A stretch of DNA of 64,000 bases from Natronomonas pharaonis DSM 2160 (GTDB lineage Archaea; Halobacteriota; Halobacteria; Halobacteriales; Haloarculaceae). Below the pieces are notes generated by a model. It was not told where the DNA came from, did no database searches, and saw only the letters and a program-made list of their open reading frames with translations. A program made the translations under genes and the position numbers. How positions within the stretch are numbered: the stretch's first letter is position 1; the number at the start of each line of letters is the position of its first letter. Shown in pieces: positions 1 to 8,673 of this stretch. The stretch spans positions 1,488,001 to 1,552,000 of the forward strand of contig NC_007426.1 of assembly GCF_000026045.1 (NCBI RefSeq), given 5' to 3'.

Positions 1-704
1 TCCCGCGTGCCCGCTCAAACGGTCATCTTGAGAATGCCCGTGTCGGTGTCATCGGCATCAGTAACAACTACACGTTCCGGTCGTCGCTCAGTCCGAAAGT
101 CAAAGACACGCTGATGGAAAAGGAAATCGCCTTCTCGCCGTACGACGCAGGCGAACTGCAGTCGATTCTCACCGCCCGCGCGGAGAAGGCGCTCGTCGAC
201 GGTGCGTGTGAGGAGTCGGCGATTCGTCTCGCAGCGGCCAAAGCCGCAAAGGATACGGGAAGTGCCCGACAGGCGATTGACCTGCTTCGGGAGGGTGGTG
301 ACGTTGCCGAAGAACACGGCGCAGAGGCCATCACTGATAGCCACATCGAGGTCGCCTCCGAGCGCGTCCAGCGTGGCCGCGTCCAAAACAAGCTTCGGGA
401 CCAGACGATGCACGGACAGCTCATCTTGGAGGCGATAGCCCGCCTCGAAGCGGACGGCGAGGCACCAGTCCGTTCCAAGGAAGTCCAAGACAGCTACGAG
501 CGGGTGGCGGGACGCTGGAGCCGCGACCCACTGACGACGCTGAAAAGCATTCAGAACCACCTCGCTGACCTGACGATGCTCGGCTTTCTCGAACGGACCG
601 AGCAAAACGAGGGTCGAGCCGGCGGTGTGCACTACCAGTACGAATTGACTCTCGACCCCGAAATCGTCCTCGAGACACGAGCGTCCATCGAGACGGACGC
701 TTGA
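1..704 (+). CDS. Orc1/Cdc6-type replication initiator, 3' part only
   Basis: The frame is open from the window edge (first full codon at 3), so the 5' part, including the Walker A and B ATPase motifs, lies outside the window. The visible 233 residues begin in the AAA+ domain: a 'GVIGISNNYTFRSSL' stretch near residues 15-29 is typical of archaeal Orc1/Cdc6 before sensor 2. The last 90 or so residues look like the winged-helix DNA-binding domain. The protein should bind origin recognition boxes and load the replicative helicase. A haloarchaeal origin normally lies beside such a gene, usually on its 5' side, which cannot be seen here; ORB-like repeats do occur downstream at 1515-1590. Confidence 0.9.
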   Translation, partial: PRARSNGHLENARVGVIGISNNYTFRSSLSPKVKDTLMEKEIAFSPYDAGELQSILTARAEKALVDGACEESAIRLAAAKAAKDTGSARQAIDLLREGGDVAEEHGAEAITDSHIEVASERVQRGRVQNKLRDQTMHGQLILEAIARLEADGEAPVRSKEVQDSYERVAGRWSRDPLTTLKSIQNHLADLTMLGFLERTEQNEGRAGGVHYQYELTLDPEIVLETRASIETDA

Positions 705-812
705 GCATTCCATCGGCGTTGCTGCCGAGTTAAAGCGTCCGTGTCTCGCGGGGCCTCGAATTGAATCCGGGAGCCCGCATAGTTCTAATGTTCGGGGAAT
801 ATACCCGTACAC

Positions 813-1283
813 ATGGCCATCATTGCAGCGGTGGACAGCTCTGACCGAGCCATCGCAGTAGTGGAACGAGCGAGTGAACTGAGTCGGGAGTACGGTGTCG
901 CTCTCCACGTCGTTCACGTCGCTGAGCCAACCGTTGATTTCCGGGAAGAACTCATCGACGTCTCCGCCGACGCGCTTAATCCGGAAGGCGGAGAGGTCCC
1001 AAAGCAGCGTCTCGACGACCTCCGGACGGCGGCGGCGGAAACGGCAGCGGCAGCGGCCGCCGATGTAGACGACCTCGAAGCATACGAGGCGGTCGGACTC
1101 GTCGGGAACCCAGCGACGGCCATCAAACAGTATGCTTCAGAGCACGATGCCGAGTACATAGTGGTCAGCGGCCGAAAGCGTCATCCACTCGGACAGGCGC
1201 TGTTCGGGAGCGTGACGCAGGCCCTGTTGCTGAACGCCAACCGGCCGGTAGTCGCAGTGCCCCACGACCGAGCGGATTCGTAG
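813..1283 (+). CDS. UspA-family universal stress protein
   Basis: A 156-residue single-domain UspA protein. It begins with a hydrophobic strand followed by Asp (AAVDSS, residues 4-9) and ends with the family's ATP-binding loop: a G-rich segment at about residues 128-143 ending in Gly-Ser, then a closing strand. Such proteins usually bind ATP as cytoplasmic homodimers, and their physiological role is rarely known. The ATG at 813 starts the conserved first strand. The gene stands alone, co-directional with the upstream Orc1/Cdc6 gene, and is followed by a 393-bp spacer without genes. The family call is secure; the specific role is unknown. Confidence 0.88.
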   Translation: MAIIAAVDSSDRAIAVVERASELSREYGVALHVVHVAEPTVDFREELIDVSADALNPEGGEVPKQRLDDLRTAAAETAAAAAADVDDLEAYEAVGLVGNPATAIKQYASEHDAEYIVVSGRKRHPLGQALFGSVTQALLLNANRPVVAVPHDRADS

Positions 1284-1514
1284 CCGTCCCTACCGACCGT
1301 GGCCAGTCGGACGGAATACATCCTGACGAAACCTGAGGACGCCACCGCTCTTGGCTTCAGGCCGGGGTGACTGCCGTGGCCGCCGTGACGACTTCCGCTT
1401 TACGCTGCTGTCGTCTCCAGCCTACTCGGTCGCTTCGTTCTCTCATCGAGACCGGAAGCTCCACCGCGGAGCCGCTTGGTTGCACCGCACGACTGCCGGG
1501 GGCATCCAACGACA

Positions 1515-1590
1515 AGAACAGACGAAACGAGGGGTGTTCGCTCGTTCGATACCCCCTCCGCACTCGACAGAACAGACGAAATGAGGGGTG
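1515..1590. repeat. Pair of 22-bp ORB-like direct repeats in a gene-free spacer
   Basis: The spacer 1284-1676 holds no convincing gene. Inside it, 1515-1536 and 1569-1590 are the same 22-bp sequence except for one C/T change, and similarity extends a few bases upstream. The core GAAACGAGGGGT resembles the G-string half of archaeal origin recognition boxes (general form GAAACGAAGGGGT). An AT-rich stretch (about 1597-1655) follows. A GAGGGG/CCCCTC inverted pair (1529-1534 and 1553-1558) lies between the copies. An alternative is a decayed insertion-sequence remnant, because 1330-1370 resembles the right end of haloarchaeal IS200/IS605-type elements. Confidence 0.4.
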
Positions 1591-1619
1591 CGGCCCTGTA
1601 TAATGCGTGTTAGTTATCT

Positions 1620-1650
1620 CCAAATGATATTTGGTTTCCGTAAGTTATAG
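1620..1650 (+). promoter_or_regulatory. Promoter and candidate operator of the MAT gene
   Basis: A perfect inverted repeat CCAAAT-GAT-ATTTGG occupies 1620-1634. It lies directly upstream of a TATA-like element (TTATAG, about 1645-1650) that sits about 27 bases before the ATG at 1677, as for a leaderless haloarchaeal transcript. A palindrome just upstream of TATA could bind an activator, or a regulator that blocks TBP/TFB access. No regulator can be named from sequence. Confidence 0.5.
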
Positions 1651-1676
1651 AACCGGTCGAGGGGTATGAAGCCGTA

Positions 1677-2882
1677 ATGAGCGACCGAAACATCCGCGTC
1701 GAGCCCGTTGTCGGCCGCGCGGTAGAAGAGCAGGACGTCGAAATCGTCGAGCGGAAAGGGCTAGGTCACCCCGATTCTCTCTGTGACGGTATCGCCGAGC
1801 ACGTCTCGCAGGCGCTGGCGCGGGCGTACATCGACCGCGTCGGGAAGGTTCTCCACTACAACACCGACGAGACGCAGCTTGTCGCTGGGACCGCAGCGCC
1901 GGCGTTCGGCGGCGGTGAAGTTGTCGACCCCATTTACCTTCTCATCACGGGGCGTGCGACGAAAGAGTACGAGGGCACGAAGATTCCCGCCGAAACCATC
2001 GCGCTCCGCGCTGCTCGGGAGTATATCAACGAAACCCTTCCGTTCCTCGAGTTCGGCACCGACGTTGTCGTCGATGTCAAACTCGGCGAGGGGTCCGGCG
2101 ACCTCCAAGAAGTGTTCGGCGAGGACGGCAAGCAGGTGCCGATGTCGAACGATACGTCCTTCGGCGTCGGCCATGCGCCGCTGACTGAGACCGAGCGCAT
2201 CGTCCTCGAAGCCGAGCGGGCGCTGAACGGCGACTACAGTGACGACAACCCCGCCGTTGGACAGGACATCAAGGTGATGGGCAAGCGTGAGGGCGACGAC
2301 ATCGACGTGACCGTCGCCGTCGCGATGGTCGACCGATATGTCGACGACCTCGACGGCTACGAGGCGGCCGTCGCCGGTGTCCGTGAGTTCGTTGCCGACC
2401 TCGCGACCGACTACACCGACCGGAACGTGTCGGTCCATGTCAACACCGCTGACGATTACGACGAGGGTGCCATCTACCTGACGACGACCGGGACATCCGC
2501 CGAACAGGGCGACGACGGCTCCGTCGGCCGCGGCAACCGCTCGAACGGGCTCATCACCCCGAACCGCTCGATGTCGATGGAAGCGACTTCGGGGAAGAAT
2601 CCGGTCAACCACATCGGGAAGATTTACAACCTCCTGTCGACCGAAATCGCCCGCACCGTCGTCGACGAGGTCGATGGCATCCGGGAGATTCGCATTCGGC
2701 TGCTCTCGCAGATCGGTCAGCCCATCGACAAGCCCCACGTTGCCGACGCGAACCTCGTCACCGAGGATGGCATCGAAATCGCCGACATCGAAGACGAGGT
2801 CGAGGCCATCATCGACGCCGAACTGGAAAACGTCACGTCGATAACCGAGCGGGTAATCGACGGCGAGTTGACGACGTTCTGA
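1677..2882 (+). CDS. mat: Archaeal S-adenosylmethionine synthetase (MAT)
   Basis: A 401-residue protein of the archaeal methionine adenosyltransferase family, which makes S-adenosylmethionine from methionine and ATP. It has the usual archaeal length and is unrelated at simple sequence level to bacterial MetK. Visible family hallmarks are the N-terminal '[19 protein letters not shown]' block (about residues 25-43), '[10 protein letters not shown]' near residue 62, and the glycine-rich '[16 protein letters not shown]' region near residue 281. The ATG at 1677 lies about 27 bases after the TATA element. SAM supplies the many methyltransferases, the methylthiotransferase and Dph2 in this window. 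Confidence 0.97.
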   Translation: MSDRNIRVEPVVGRAVEEQDVEIVERKGLGHPDSLCDGIAEHVSQALARAYIDRVGKVLHYNTDETQLVAGTAAPAFGGGEVVDPIYLLITGRATKEYEGTKIPAETIALRAAREYINETLPFLEFGTDVVVDVKLGEGSGDLQEVFGEDGKQVPMSNDTSFGVGHAPLTETERIVLEAERALNGDYSDDNPAVGQDIKVMGKREGDDIDVTVAVAMVDRYVDDLDGYEAAVAGVREFVADLATDYTDRNVSVHVNTADDYDEGAIYLTTTGTSAEQGDDGSVGRGNRSNGLITPNRSMSMEATSGKNPVNHIGKIYNLLSTEIARTVVDEVDGIREIRIRLLSQIGQPIDKPHVADANLVTEDGIEIADIEDEVEAIIDAELENVTSITERVIDGELTTF

Positions 2883-2947
2883 CGGGCTGCAAAGCAGAAC
2901 CGTCTGCGCCGTCGCTGCCACCGATATCGACATCGCTCCGAAACCGA

Positions 2948-2953
2948 TTTTTT
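2948..2953 (+). terminator. Oligo-T terminator after mat
   Basis: Six consecutive T residues lie 66 bases after the mat stop codon and before the next gene. This is the usual form of archaeal intrinsic terminators. No strong hairpin is needed or seen. Confidence 0.45.
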
Positions 2954-2975
2954 CCGTCACCCGAAGGTGACGCAC

Positions 2976-3440
2976 ATGGCGCGTGTCTGTCTCGTGGGGG
3001 CCGACGACGTAGAGCTTCGGTACGAACTGCTGAGCCGTGAGACGGCCCGCGAGGCGCTCGCGACCTACAATCTCACTGAGCCGTACGAGAACACTGTCGC
3101 CGCCGAAACAGTCTCGCTCGGCAGCGCAGTCGCTCTATTGAACGACCTCAACTGGTATCTCGTCCGGTTTGCCGAGTCCGCTCTCGTATTGGAGCCGTCG
3201 GTCAGCGACACGGAGTGGCTCTCACGGACCGTAGCAGCAGGCATTCGCGATGACGACATCTCGCCGGCGGAGACGGGACAGTTGCTCAAACTATATGCCG
3301 TCGTCGATGGCACGCTCTATGACCCAATATATGTCACGCGGGACGCGATGGACGGTGACCCACCGACTCACGAACGGGAAGCTGAGGACGCTGGCGGAAC
3401 TGTCGTCGTCCGGGTCGCTGAATCGGAGTTTGAGGGGTGA
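2976..3440 (+). CDS. Conserved haloarchaeal protein (DUF5804-like)
   Basis: A 154-residue soluble acidic protein. ATG at 2976 is preferred to the in-frame GTG at 2967 because GAAGGTGA (2963-2970) is a good ribosome-binding site at proper spacing and the protein then begins MARVCLVG. A beta strand (RVCLVG) starts the protein, followed by helices and a conserved-looking 'SAVALLNDLNWYLVRF' segment. I recognise the pattern as a small haloarchaea-restricted family, probably DUF5804, with no known function. There are no catalytic motifs, membrane segments or Cys pairs. It lies between mat and a convergent small gene. Confidence 0.7.
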   Translation: MARVCLVGADDVELRYELLSRETAREALATYNLTEPYENTVAAETVSLGSAVALLNDLNWYLVRFAESALVLEPSVSDTEWLSRTVAAGIRDDDISPAETGQLLKLYAVVDGTLYDPIYVTRDAMDGDPPTHEREAEDAGGTVVVRVAESEFEG

Positions 3441-3503
3441 ACTGCCCGGCTACTCTCGGCGGCGAGCGGTGCGTTGCCGGCAAGTAGGGCGCAAAAGGGT
3501 CGG

Positions 3504-3956
3504 CTACAGTTCGACGCCGCTCGGAATAAGGCTCTCCTCGCGCAACAGATTCCCGTCAGCATCGTAGACGAGCAGCGTTGATGCCTTGTGGGCATCGAGC
3601 TGTGTGCCGTCTTCGTCCTCAATGACAATGCGGAAGTGGCCGTCCTCGGGGTCGTCGGCGTCGCGGGCGCTCTCGACGAGCTCTGAGACGAGCCCGGCGT
3701 CGGCGTTGACTTCAAGGACGTACTCGCCAGTAACGCGGTCCGCGACGGCGAGGACGCCGCTTGGGTCGTCGATATCGATCGGCTCCTGTAGCCGGTAGGC
3801 GACATCGAGACCGTCCTCTTCGAGCGGCGTTCCGTCGTCGTGGAGCCGCTCGGCCAGTTCTTCGGTCGGTCCCTCGTAGCCCACGACCAGCGTTGGCGTC
3901 GCTGGGTCGTCGGCTTCCGTGCCCTGTTTGCTCAGAGTGAAGTAATCACGCCGCAT
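3504..3956 (-). CDS. Conserved haloarchaeal protein of unknown function
   Basis: A 150-residue acidic protein starting MRRDYFTL, read leftward and convergent with the preceding gene. It is made of short beta-strand-rich segments (TPTLVVGYEG near residue 20; FRIVIEDEDG near 110; STLLVYDADG near 125) with no catalytic motif, signal peptide or membrane helix. I associate this N-terminus with a haloarchaeal DUF family (DUF5793/5796 type) but cannot be sure which. The start ATG at 3956 has no in-frame rival close upstream. A TTTT run lies just beyond the stop on the coding strand. The function is unknown. Confidence 0.65.
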   Translation of the reverse strand: MRRDYFTLSKQGTEADDPATPTLVVGYEGPTEELAERLHDDGTPLEEDGLDVAYRLQEPIDIDDPSGVLAVADRVTGEYVLEVNADAGLVSELVESARDADDPEDGHFRIVIEDEDGTQLDAHKASTLLVYDADGNLLREESLIPSGVEL

Positions 3957-4096
3957 CCTGCTTGTGGCCTACCGTAGGACCGCCGAACGAATGAACTTGA
4001 CGCCGGCGGCGGTCGGCTCATTGGCGGATACCGCAGCCGACATTTATTAGGCCTGTTTTCGTCTATCAACACACCGTCAGAGACCGGGCTTCGAAG

Positions 4097-5737
4097 ATGG
4101 CATCTAATCACACGGACAGTCGGCTCGAGTCGCTCCGTCGGCAGCTACGACGCACAGCGGAGCTACTACAGGGAACGACCGTTCCGGGCGGTGCGTATCG
4201 ACCGAGCGACCACAGCCCGATAGTCGGGGATCACGATGTTGATGGCCGGGTCGTGGACCAGTACTGGCTGAACGCCCCCTTTTCATACGCCGTTATCAGC
4301 TACGACGAGACCGAAAGCCAGCACCGATATCACGCTATCGAGCCCGACCTCGACCGATTCGAGAGCGACCTGCTCGAGACACTGTACGACGACGTTCGCG
4401 CCCCGCTACTGTATGAGAAACGAGACGAACCGCCCGAGGAGGCGCTCCGTCAGGAGCTTCGCCGACGCCTCCAGCAGTACGGAACGAATATCGACACGGC
4501 GACGGTTTATCGCCTCTTCTACTATCTATACCGCCGGTTTCAGGGCTTCGGACGGCTTGACCCACTGATGTACGACCCACACATTGAGGATATCTCCTGT
4601 GACGGCTACGAGCTGCCGCTGTACATCTACCACGATGACTATCAAGATATCGAGTCGAACATCACCTTCGACCGGGACGAGCTCGATAACTACATCATCC
4701 GGATGGCCCAGCAATCCGGTCGGCACATCTCCGTCGGTAATCCCATCGTCGAGACGACGCTGCAGGATGGGTCCCGTGCTGAACTGGCGCTCGGTGAGGA
4801 AGTCACTCCTCGCGGGTCGGCGTTTACCGTCCGGAAATACAGCGACGAGCCGTTCACCCCTATCGACCTGTTGGAGTACGGTACCTACTCGCTCGAGCAG
4901 ATGGCATATCTCTGGATGGCCATCGAGCACAACAAGAACATCGTCTTCGCTGGCGGGACAGCATCCGGCAAGACGACGTCGATGAACGCTATCTCAATGT
5001 TCATCCCGCCGCGGTCGAAGCTGATTACCATCGAGGACACCCGGGAGCTGTCGCTGTACCACGACAACTGGCTCTCGTGTGTCACCCGCGAACGGCTCGA
5101 CGAAGGAGCCGACGTGACGATGTACGACCTGCTCCGGTCTTCGCTCCGCCATCGCCCCGAGTACATCATCGTCGGTGAGGTGCGTGGTGAAGAGGCCATT
5201 ACGCTGTTTCAGGCGATGAACACCGGTCACACAACGCTGTCGACGATGCACGCCGACTCGGTGCAGACAGTCATCAACCGGCTCGAAAACGAGCCCATCA
5301 ACGTGCCGCGACCGATGGTCCAGTCGCTGGACGTGCTCTGTGTCCAGACGCTCGCCCGCTTCGGCGGCGAGCGGGTCCGCCGCGCGAGCACCATCGCCGA
5401 AATCGAGGGTATCGACCAGCGAACCGGCGAACTCGACTACACCAACGCGTATCGGTGGGAATCGGGGTCCGACGAGTTCCGGGAAGGGACCCGAAGCTTG
5501 ATGGATGAAATCCGAGAGGAGCGTGGCTGGTCGCAGTCGGAGCTGCTTCGCGAACTGCAGCGGCGGCGGCTGGTGTTGCAGTTCCTGCAGGAACGGGGTG
5601 TCAACGAGTACCAGCGGTTTACAGCCATGGTCAACCGGTACTACGCCTCGCCGGATACGGTGATGCAACGCATTGAGGAAGCGGAGACGGACCTCGACAC
5701 CGACCTCGATGACAAATCGGACCAACAGCAAGCATAA
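4097..5737 (+). CDS. Type IV pilus/secretion ATPase (PilB/TadA-like)
   Basis: A 546-residue secretion ATPase of the archaeal pilus/archaellum superfamily. It would drive assembly of a surface pilus from the cytoplasmic face of the membrane. The Walker A loop (GGTASGKTT) lies near residue 286. The Asp box (ITIEDTREL) lies near residue 312, and the Walker B/His box region (YIIVGEVRGEEA ... TLSTMHADS) near 356-391. An N-terminal domain of about 150 residues precedes the PilT/VirB11-like core. A TATA-like TTTATTAG at about 4043 precedes the gene. Its stop overlaps the start of the next gene (TAATG), so the two form one operon. No pilin or prepilin peptidase gene is adjacent. Confidence 0.92.
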   Translation: MASNHTDSRLESLRRQLRRTAELLQGTTVPGGAYRPSDHSPIVGDHDVDGRVVDQYWLNAPFSYAVISYDETESQHRYHAIEPDLDRFESDLLETLYDDVRAPLLYEKRDEPPEEALRQELRRRLQQYGTNIDTATVYRLFYYLYRRFQGFGRLDPLMYDPHIEDISCDGYELPLYIYHDDYQDIESNITFDRDELDNYIIRMAQQSGRHISVGNPIVETTLQDGSRAELALGEEVTPRGSAFTVRKYSDEPFTPIDLLEYGTYSLEQMAYLWMAIEHNKNIVFAGGTASGKTTSMNAISMFIPPRSKLITIEDTRELSLYHDNWLSCVTRERLDEGADVTMYDLLRSSLRHRPEYIIVGEVRGEEAITLFQAMNTGHTTLSTMHADSVQTVINRLENEPINVPRPMVQSLDVLCVQTLARFGGERVRRASTIAEIEGIDQRTGELDYTNAYRWESGSDEFREGTRSLMDEIREERGWSQSELLRELQRRRLVLQFLQERGVNEYQRFTAMVNRYYASPDTVMQRIEEAETDLDTDLDDKSDQQQA

Positions 5738-7755
5738 TGTTCCGGTTCCTCCCGCTTGTCGCCGCGGTGGGTGTCACGGCCGTTCTTGTTGCGGCCCCTT
5801 TCATCGGCCGTATCGATACAATGGTCTCGCGGTTGGCGTTTCGGCTCTTCGACGGCCGGTCGATATCGGCTCCGCCTCAGCGAACGAAGCTGCTTCGCGG
5901 GGCGGCAATCGGGACTCCCTACCGCGAGTACGCCACGAAGACCTATTTTTATATCGTCTTCGCGGCCGCAGTGGGTGCCGTTTTCGGGGTTTACGCCGGT
6001 GCTGGGGTGTTCGCACTCGTGGAAACGTACGGCCCCGGCGTCCCGACAGTGCTACCGACCGTCTTCGGGCTGGATGGCACTCGGCTCGCACTGTTGCTCC
6101 TCACCAGCGGGCTCGTCGGCTCACTGGCTGCGGGCGGAGCGTATGCGGCCCGATGGCGGCTGCCATCCATCCGTGCCGACGCCAGACAGCGGCAGATAGA
6201 CGCCAGCCTGCCGCGGATGGTCGCCTTTACGTATGCGCTCACCCGCGGCGGGATGTCGTTTCCCGATGTGCTTCGGACGCTCTCACAGAACGAGGATGTC
6301 TTCGGTGAGGGGGCCGCCGAGATCGGCGTCGTTGTCAGGCGGATGGACCTGTTCAACGTCGACCTCGTAACAGCGGTCCAAGACATCTCACAGCAGACAC
6401 CCTCCGAACAGTTCGCACAGTTCTCCGAGAACCTCGTCAGCGTACTCCAGAGCGGCCAGAACGTTTCGACGTTTCTCCGCGAACAGTACGAGCGGTACCG
6501 CGACGAGGCCGAAGAACAGCAGAAAGAAATTCTTGAGTTACTCGCGACGGCAGCCGAGGTCTACGTTACCGTCATCGTCGCTGGGATGCTGTTTCTGGTC
6601 ACGATACTGCTCATCATCGGGCTGACCGTCGGTGAGACGCTGTTTATTATGCAGGCCATCGCCTATGTCATCATCCCAGCAGCGAACCTGCTGATACTGT
6701 CGTATCTGCTCGAAATTACCCAACCCCTCCGGACGGGAGGCGAGGCCCGACAGCTCCTCGGTGTCGGTGGTGCGGCAACGCCACAAGAAGTCGTCGACAC
6801 CAGCAGTGAGTACCACCACCCGCAGTCGGCTGAAAACCACGAGCGTCTCGACGCCTACCGTCGCATCCAGTCGATTCAGGAGACGCTTGCGAGTCCGGTG
6901 CAGTCGCTGGTTACCCGTCCGACCCTGCTGCTCTACGTAACGGTGCCAATTGCCCTCGTCGTCACCGCCTATCGGCTGCCGGGGGCAATCGCCGGCGGCA
7001 GCATCGACATCGAGGTGCTTGACGACATCCTCATTCAAGCGGCCATCTTCCTGATGGGAACCTTCGCCGTCGTCTACGAGGTAAGCAAATACCGACTCCG
7101 GCGACTGGAGCAGGCCGTTCCGGACTTCCTCGACCGGCTCGCCAGCCTCAACGAGGCCGGCATTTCCGTCGTCTCGTCGCTGGACCGCGTCCGTGACAGC
7201 GATGTCGGCGCACTCGACGACGAAGTAAACCGCATCTGGCGGGACATCGAATGGGGTGCGACCGTCGAACAATCGCTAAACCGGTTTGAAAGCCGGGTCA
7301 AGACCCCATCTGTCACTCGCGTGGTGACGCTGATCACGAATTCGATGCGGGCCTCCAACGAAATCGGCCCGGTTCTCAGAATCGCCGCCGAGCAAGCACG
7401 CTCCGACCTCCGGCTCCGGCGACAGCGTCGCCAGGAGATGCTCACCTACCTCGTGGTCATCTACGTCTCGTTTCTGGTCTTTTTGATCGTCATTCTCGCA
7501 CTCGATTATGTGCTCATCCCGAGCCTGCCGGATGCCGAAGCGCTCGCCGGGCCTGAGGGCGCACCAGCAATGCTCGGAGGCTTTGAGGGGGGCGATGAAG
7601 AGGCCTACCAGCTCATCTTCTTCCACACCGCCGTCATCCAGTCGACGCTCTCTGGGGTTGTCGGCGGCGTCATGGGGGGCGGCTCGATAAAAGACGGTAT
7701 GAAGCATTCGACGGCCATGCTGACAATAACGTATGTGCTGTTGACCCTGCTGTAG
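5737..7755 (+). CDS. Type II/IV secretion membrane platform protein (TadB/TadC, GspF family)
   Basis: A 672-residue multi-pass membrane protein that should form the inner-membrane platform for the ATPase encoded immediately upstream, whose stop codon overlaps its start. Two GspF-type domains are present in tandem. Both share the pattern 'LPRMVAFTYALTRGGMSFPDVLRTL' (about residues 158-182) and its counterpart 'VPDFLDRLASLNEAGISVVSSL' (about 460-481), and each is followed by paired hydrophobic helices. Hydrophobic segments open the protein (residues 3-27), recur near 70-125 and 280-330, and close it. Double-length TadC proteins of this sort are usual in archaeal pilus loci. Confidence 0.9.
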   Translation: MFRFLPLVAAVGVTAVLVAAPFIGRIDTMVSRLAFRLFDGRSISAPPQRTKLLRGAAIGTPYREYATKTYFYIVFAAAVGAVFGVYAGAGVFALVETYGPGVPTVLPTVFGLDGTRLALLLLTSGLVGSLAAGGAYAARWRLPSIRADARQRQIDASLPRMVAFTYALTRGGMSFPDVLRTLSQNEDVFGEGAAEIGVVVRRMDLFNVDLVTAVQDISQQTPSEQFAQFSENLVSVLQSGQNVSTFLREQYERYRDEAEEQQKEILELLATAAEVYVTVIVAGMLFLVTILLIIGLTVGETLFIMQAIAYVIIPAANLLILSYLLEITQPLRTGGEARQLLGVGGAATPQEVVDTSSEYHHPQSAENHERLDAYRRIQSIQETLASPVQSLVTRPTLLLYVTVPIALVVTAYRLPGAIAGGSIDIEVLDDILIQAAIFLMGTFAVVYEVSKYRLRRLEQAVPDFLDRLASLNEAGISVVSSLDRVRDSDVGALDDEVNRIWRDIEWGATVEQSLNRFESRVKTPSVTRVVTLITNSMRASNEIGPVLRIAAEQARSDLRLRRQRRQEMLTYLVVIYVSFLVFLIVILALDYVLIPSLPDAEALAGPEGAPAMLGGFEGGDEEAYQLIFFHTAVIQSTLSGVVGGVMGGGSIKDGMKHSTAMLTITYVLLTLL

Positions 7756-7855
7756 GCGCTGTGGTCGAAGGGGGTCCGGACGGGCGCTGGCAGGCACAAC
7801 GCCAGCGAGTCCGCGGGACCACGGCCTTCATATCCGCCCGGACCGGACGCCGCAT

Positions 7856-8488
7856 ATGGACGACAGGCCGGGCGTGCGGGCGACCTACGAACGTATCGCC
7901 GACCACTTTGCGGAGACGAGGGAATACCCCTGGCCCGAAGTCGAGTCTTTCTGTGCGGACCGCCACGTTGTGACCGCCCTCGACGTTGGGTGTGGAAACG
8001 GGAGGCACACGGAACTGCTCGGCGCACACGCCGACCACGTCATCGGCATCGACGCCAGCGGCCGCCTACTCGCGCTGGCACGTGAGCGCGCACCGAATGC
8101 GGCGTTCCTTGAGGCCGACGCTGCCGCGCTCCCGCTTGCCGACGGTGTCGTCGACCTCGCAGTCTACGTTGCGACGCTGCATCATCTCCCAAGCCGCGAG
8201 CTTCGGCGACAGAGCCTCGATGAACTCGCCCGCGTACTCGATGAGAGCGGAACGGCGCTCGTCAGCGCGTGGAGCACCGCCCACGACCGCTTCGACGCCG
8301 ATGAAGACGCCGAGGACGGCTTTGACACGGATGTCGAGTGGACGCTGCCCGGCGGCGAGACCGTGCCGCGGTTCTACCACATCTATGCGCCCGCCGAGTT
8401 CGATACCGACATCGCCGAAAGCGACCTCACGGCCGTCGACTCGTTTGTCTCCAGCGGCAACTGTTATGCGGTCGTCGAGGCAGCCTGA
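7856..8488 (+). CDS. SAM-dependent methyltransferase, Trm9-like
   Basis: A 210-residue class I methyltransferase. Motif I (LDVGCGNGRHTELL) lies at about residues 43-56, an acidic residue ends strand 2 (VIGIDAS, about 62-68) and motif II/IV (DLAVYVATLHHLPS) is near 101-114. The N-terminal 'YERIADHFAETREYPWPEV' block is characteristic of the Trm9/wobble-uridine methyltransferase-like group, although the true substrate (tRNA or a small molecule) cannot be told from sequence. The ATG at 7856 begins just ahead of this block. The gene lies directly upstream of tRNA-Gly on the same strand. Confidence 0.85.
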   Translation: MDDRPGVRATYERIADHFAETREYPWPEVESFCADRHVVTALDVGCGNGRHTELLGAHADHVIGIDASGRLLALARERAPNAAFLEADAAALPLADGVVDLAVYVATLHHLPSRELRRQSLDELARVLDESGTALVSAWSTAHDRFDADEDAEDGFDTDVEWTLPGGETVPRFYHIYAPAEFDTDIAESDLTAVDSFVSSGNCYAVVEAA

Positions 8489-8509
8489 AGCACCCGAAAC
8501 GAAAAGACC

Positions 8510-8516
8510 CTTATAC
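8510..8516 (+). promoter_or_regulatory. TATA element of tRNA-Gly
   Basis: CTTATAC is centred about 27 bases before the first base of tRNA-Gly, the usual position of an archaeal TATA box. It lies in the 51-bp gap after the methyltransferase stop codon. Confidence 0.55.
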
Positions 8517-8539
8517 GGCGTGCCGCTACGTTGGATTGC

Positions 8540-8610
8540 GCGCCGATGGTCTAGTGGTAGGACCTGAGCCTTCCAAGCTCATGGCCCGGGTTCAAATCCC
8601 GGTCGGCGCA
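8540..8610 (+). tRNA. tRNA-Gly (anticodon UCC)
   Basis: A full cloverleaf can be drawn. The acceptor stem is 8540-8546 with 8603-8609 and discriminator A 8610. The D stem is GGTC/GACC (8548-8551 with 8561-8564). The anticodon stem is TGAGC/GCTCA (8565-8569 with 8577-8581) and the loop carries TCC at 8572-8574. The T stem is CCGGG/CCCGG around TTCAAAT. CCA is not encoded and there is no intron. Its 3' half, from 8567 on, is part of the long direct repeat that borders the downstream island. Confidence 0.97.
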
Positions 8611-8673
8611 CTCCCAGCGGTCGTTTGCCGACCGACTTCTCGTTCGCTTTGCTCACGAGAATCCCGGTCGGCG
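8567..8673 (+). repeat. Left 107-bp direct repeat (attL-like), overlapping tRNA-Gly
   Basis: This 107-bp sequence is identical base for base to 13564-13670. It starts in the anticodon stem of tRNA-Gly, contains the rest of the tRNA, about 50 bp of spacer with two small hairpins (GGTCG/CGACC and TTCTCGT/ACGAGAA), and then a second copy of the tRNA 3' end. The second copy, AATCCCGGTCGGCGCA at 8660-8675, repeats 8595-8610. Such a structure is what one or more site-specific integrations at a tRNA 3' end leave behind. Confidence 0.9.
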
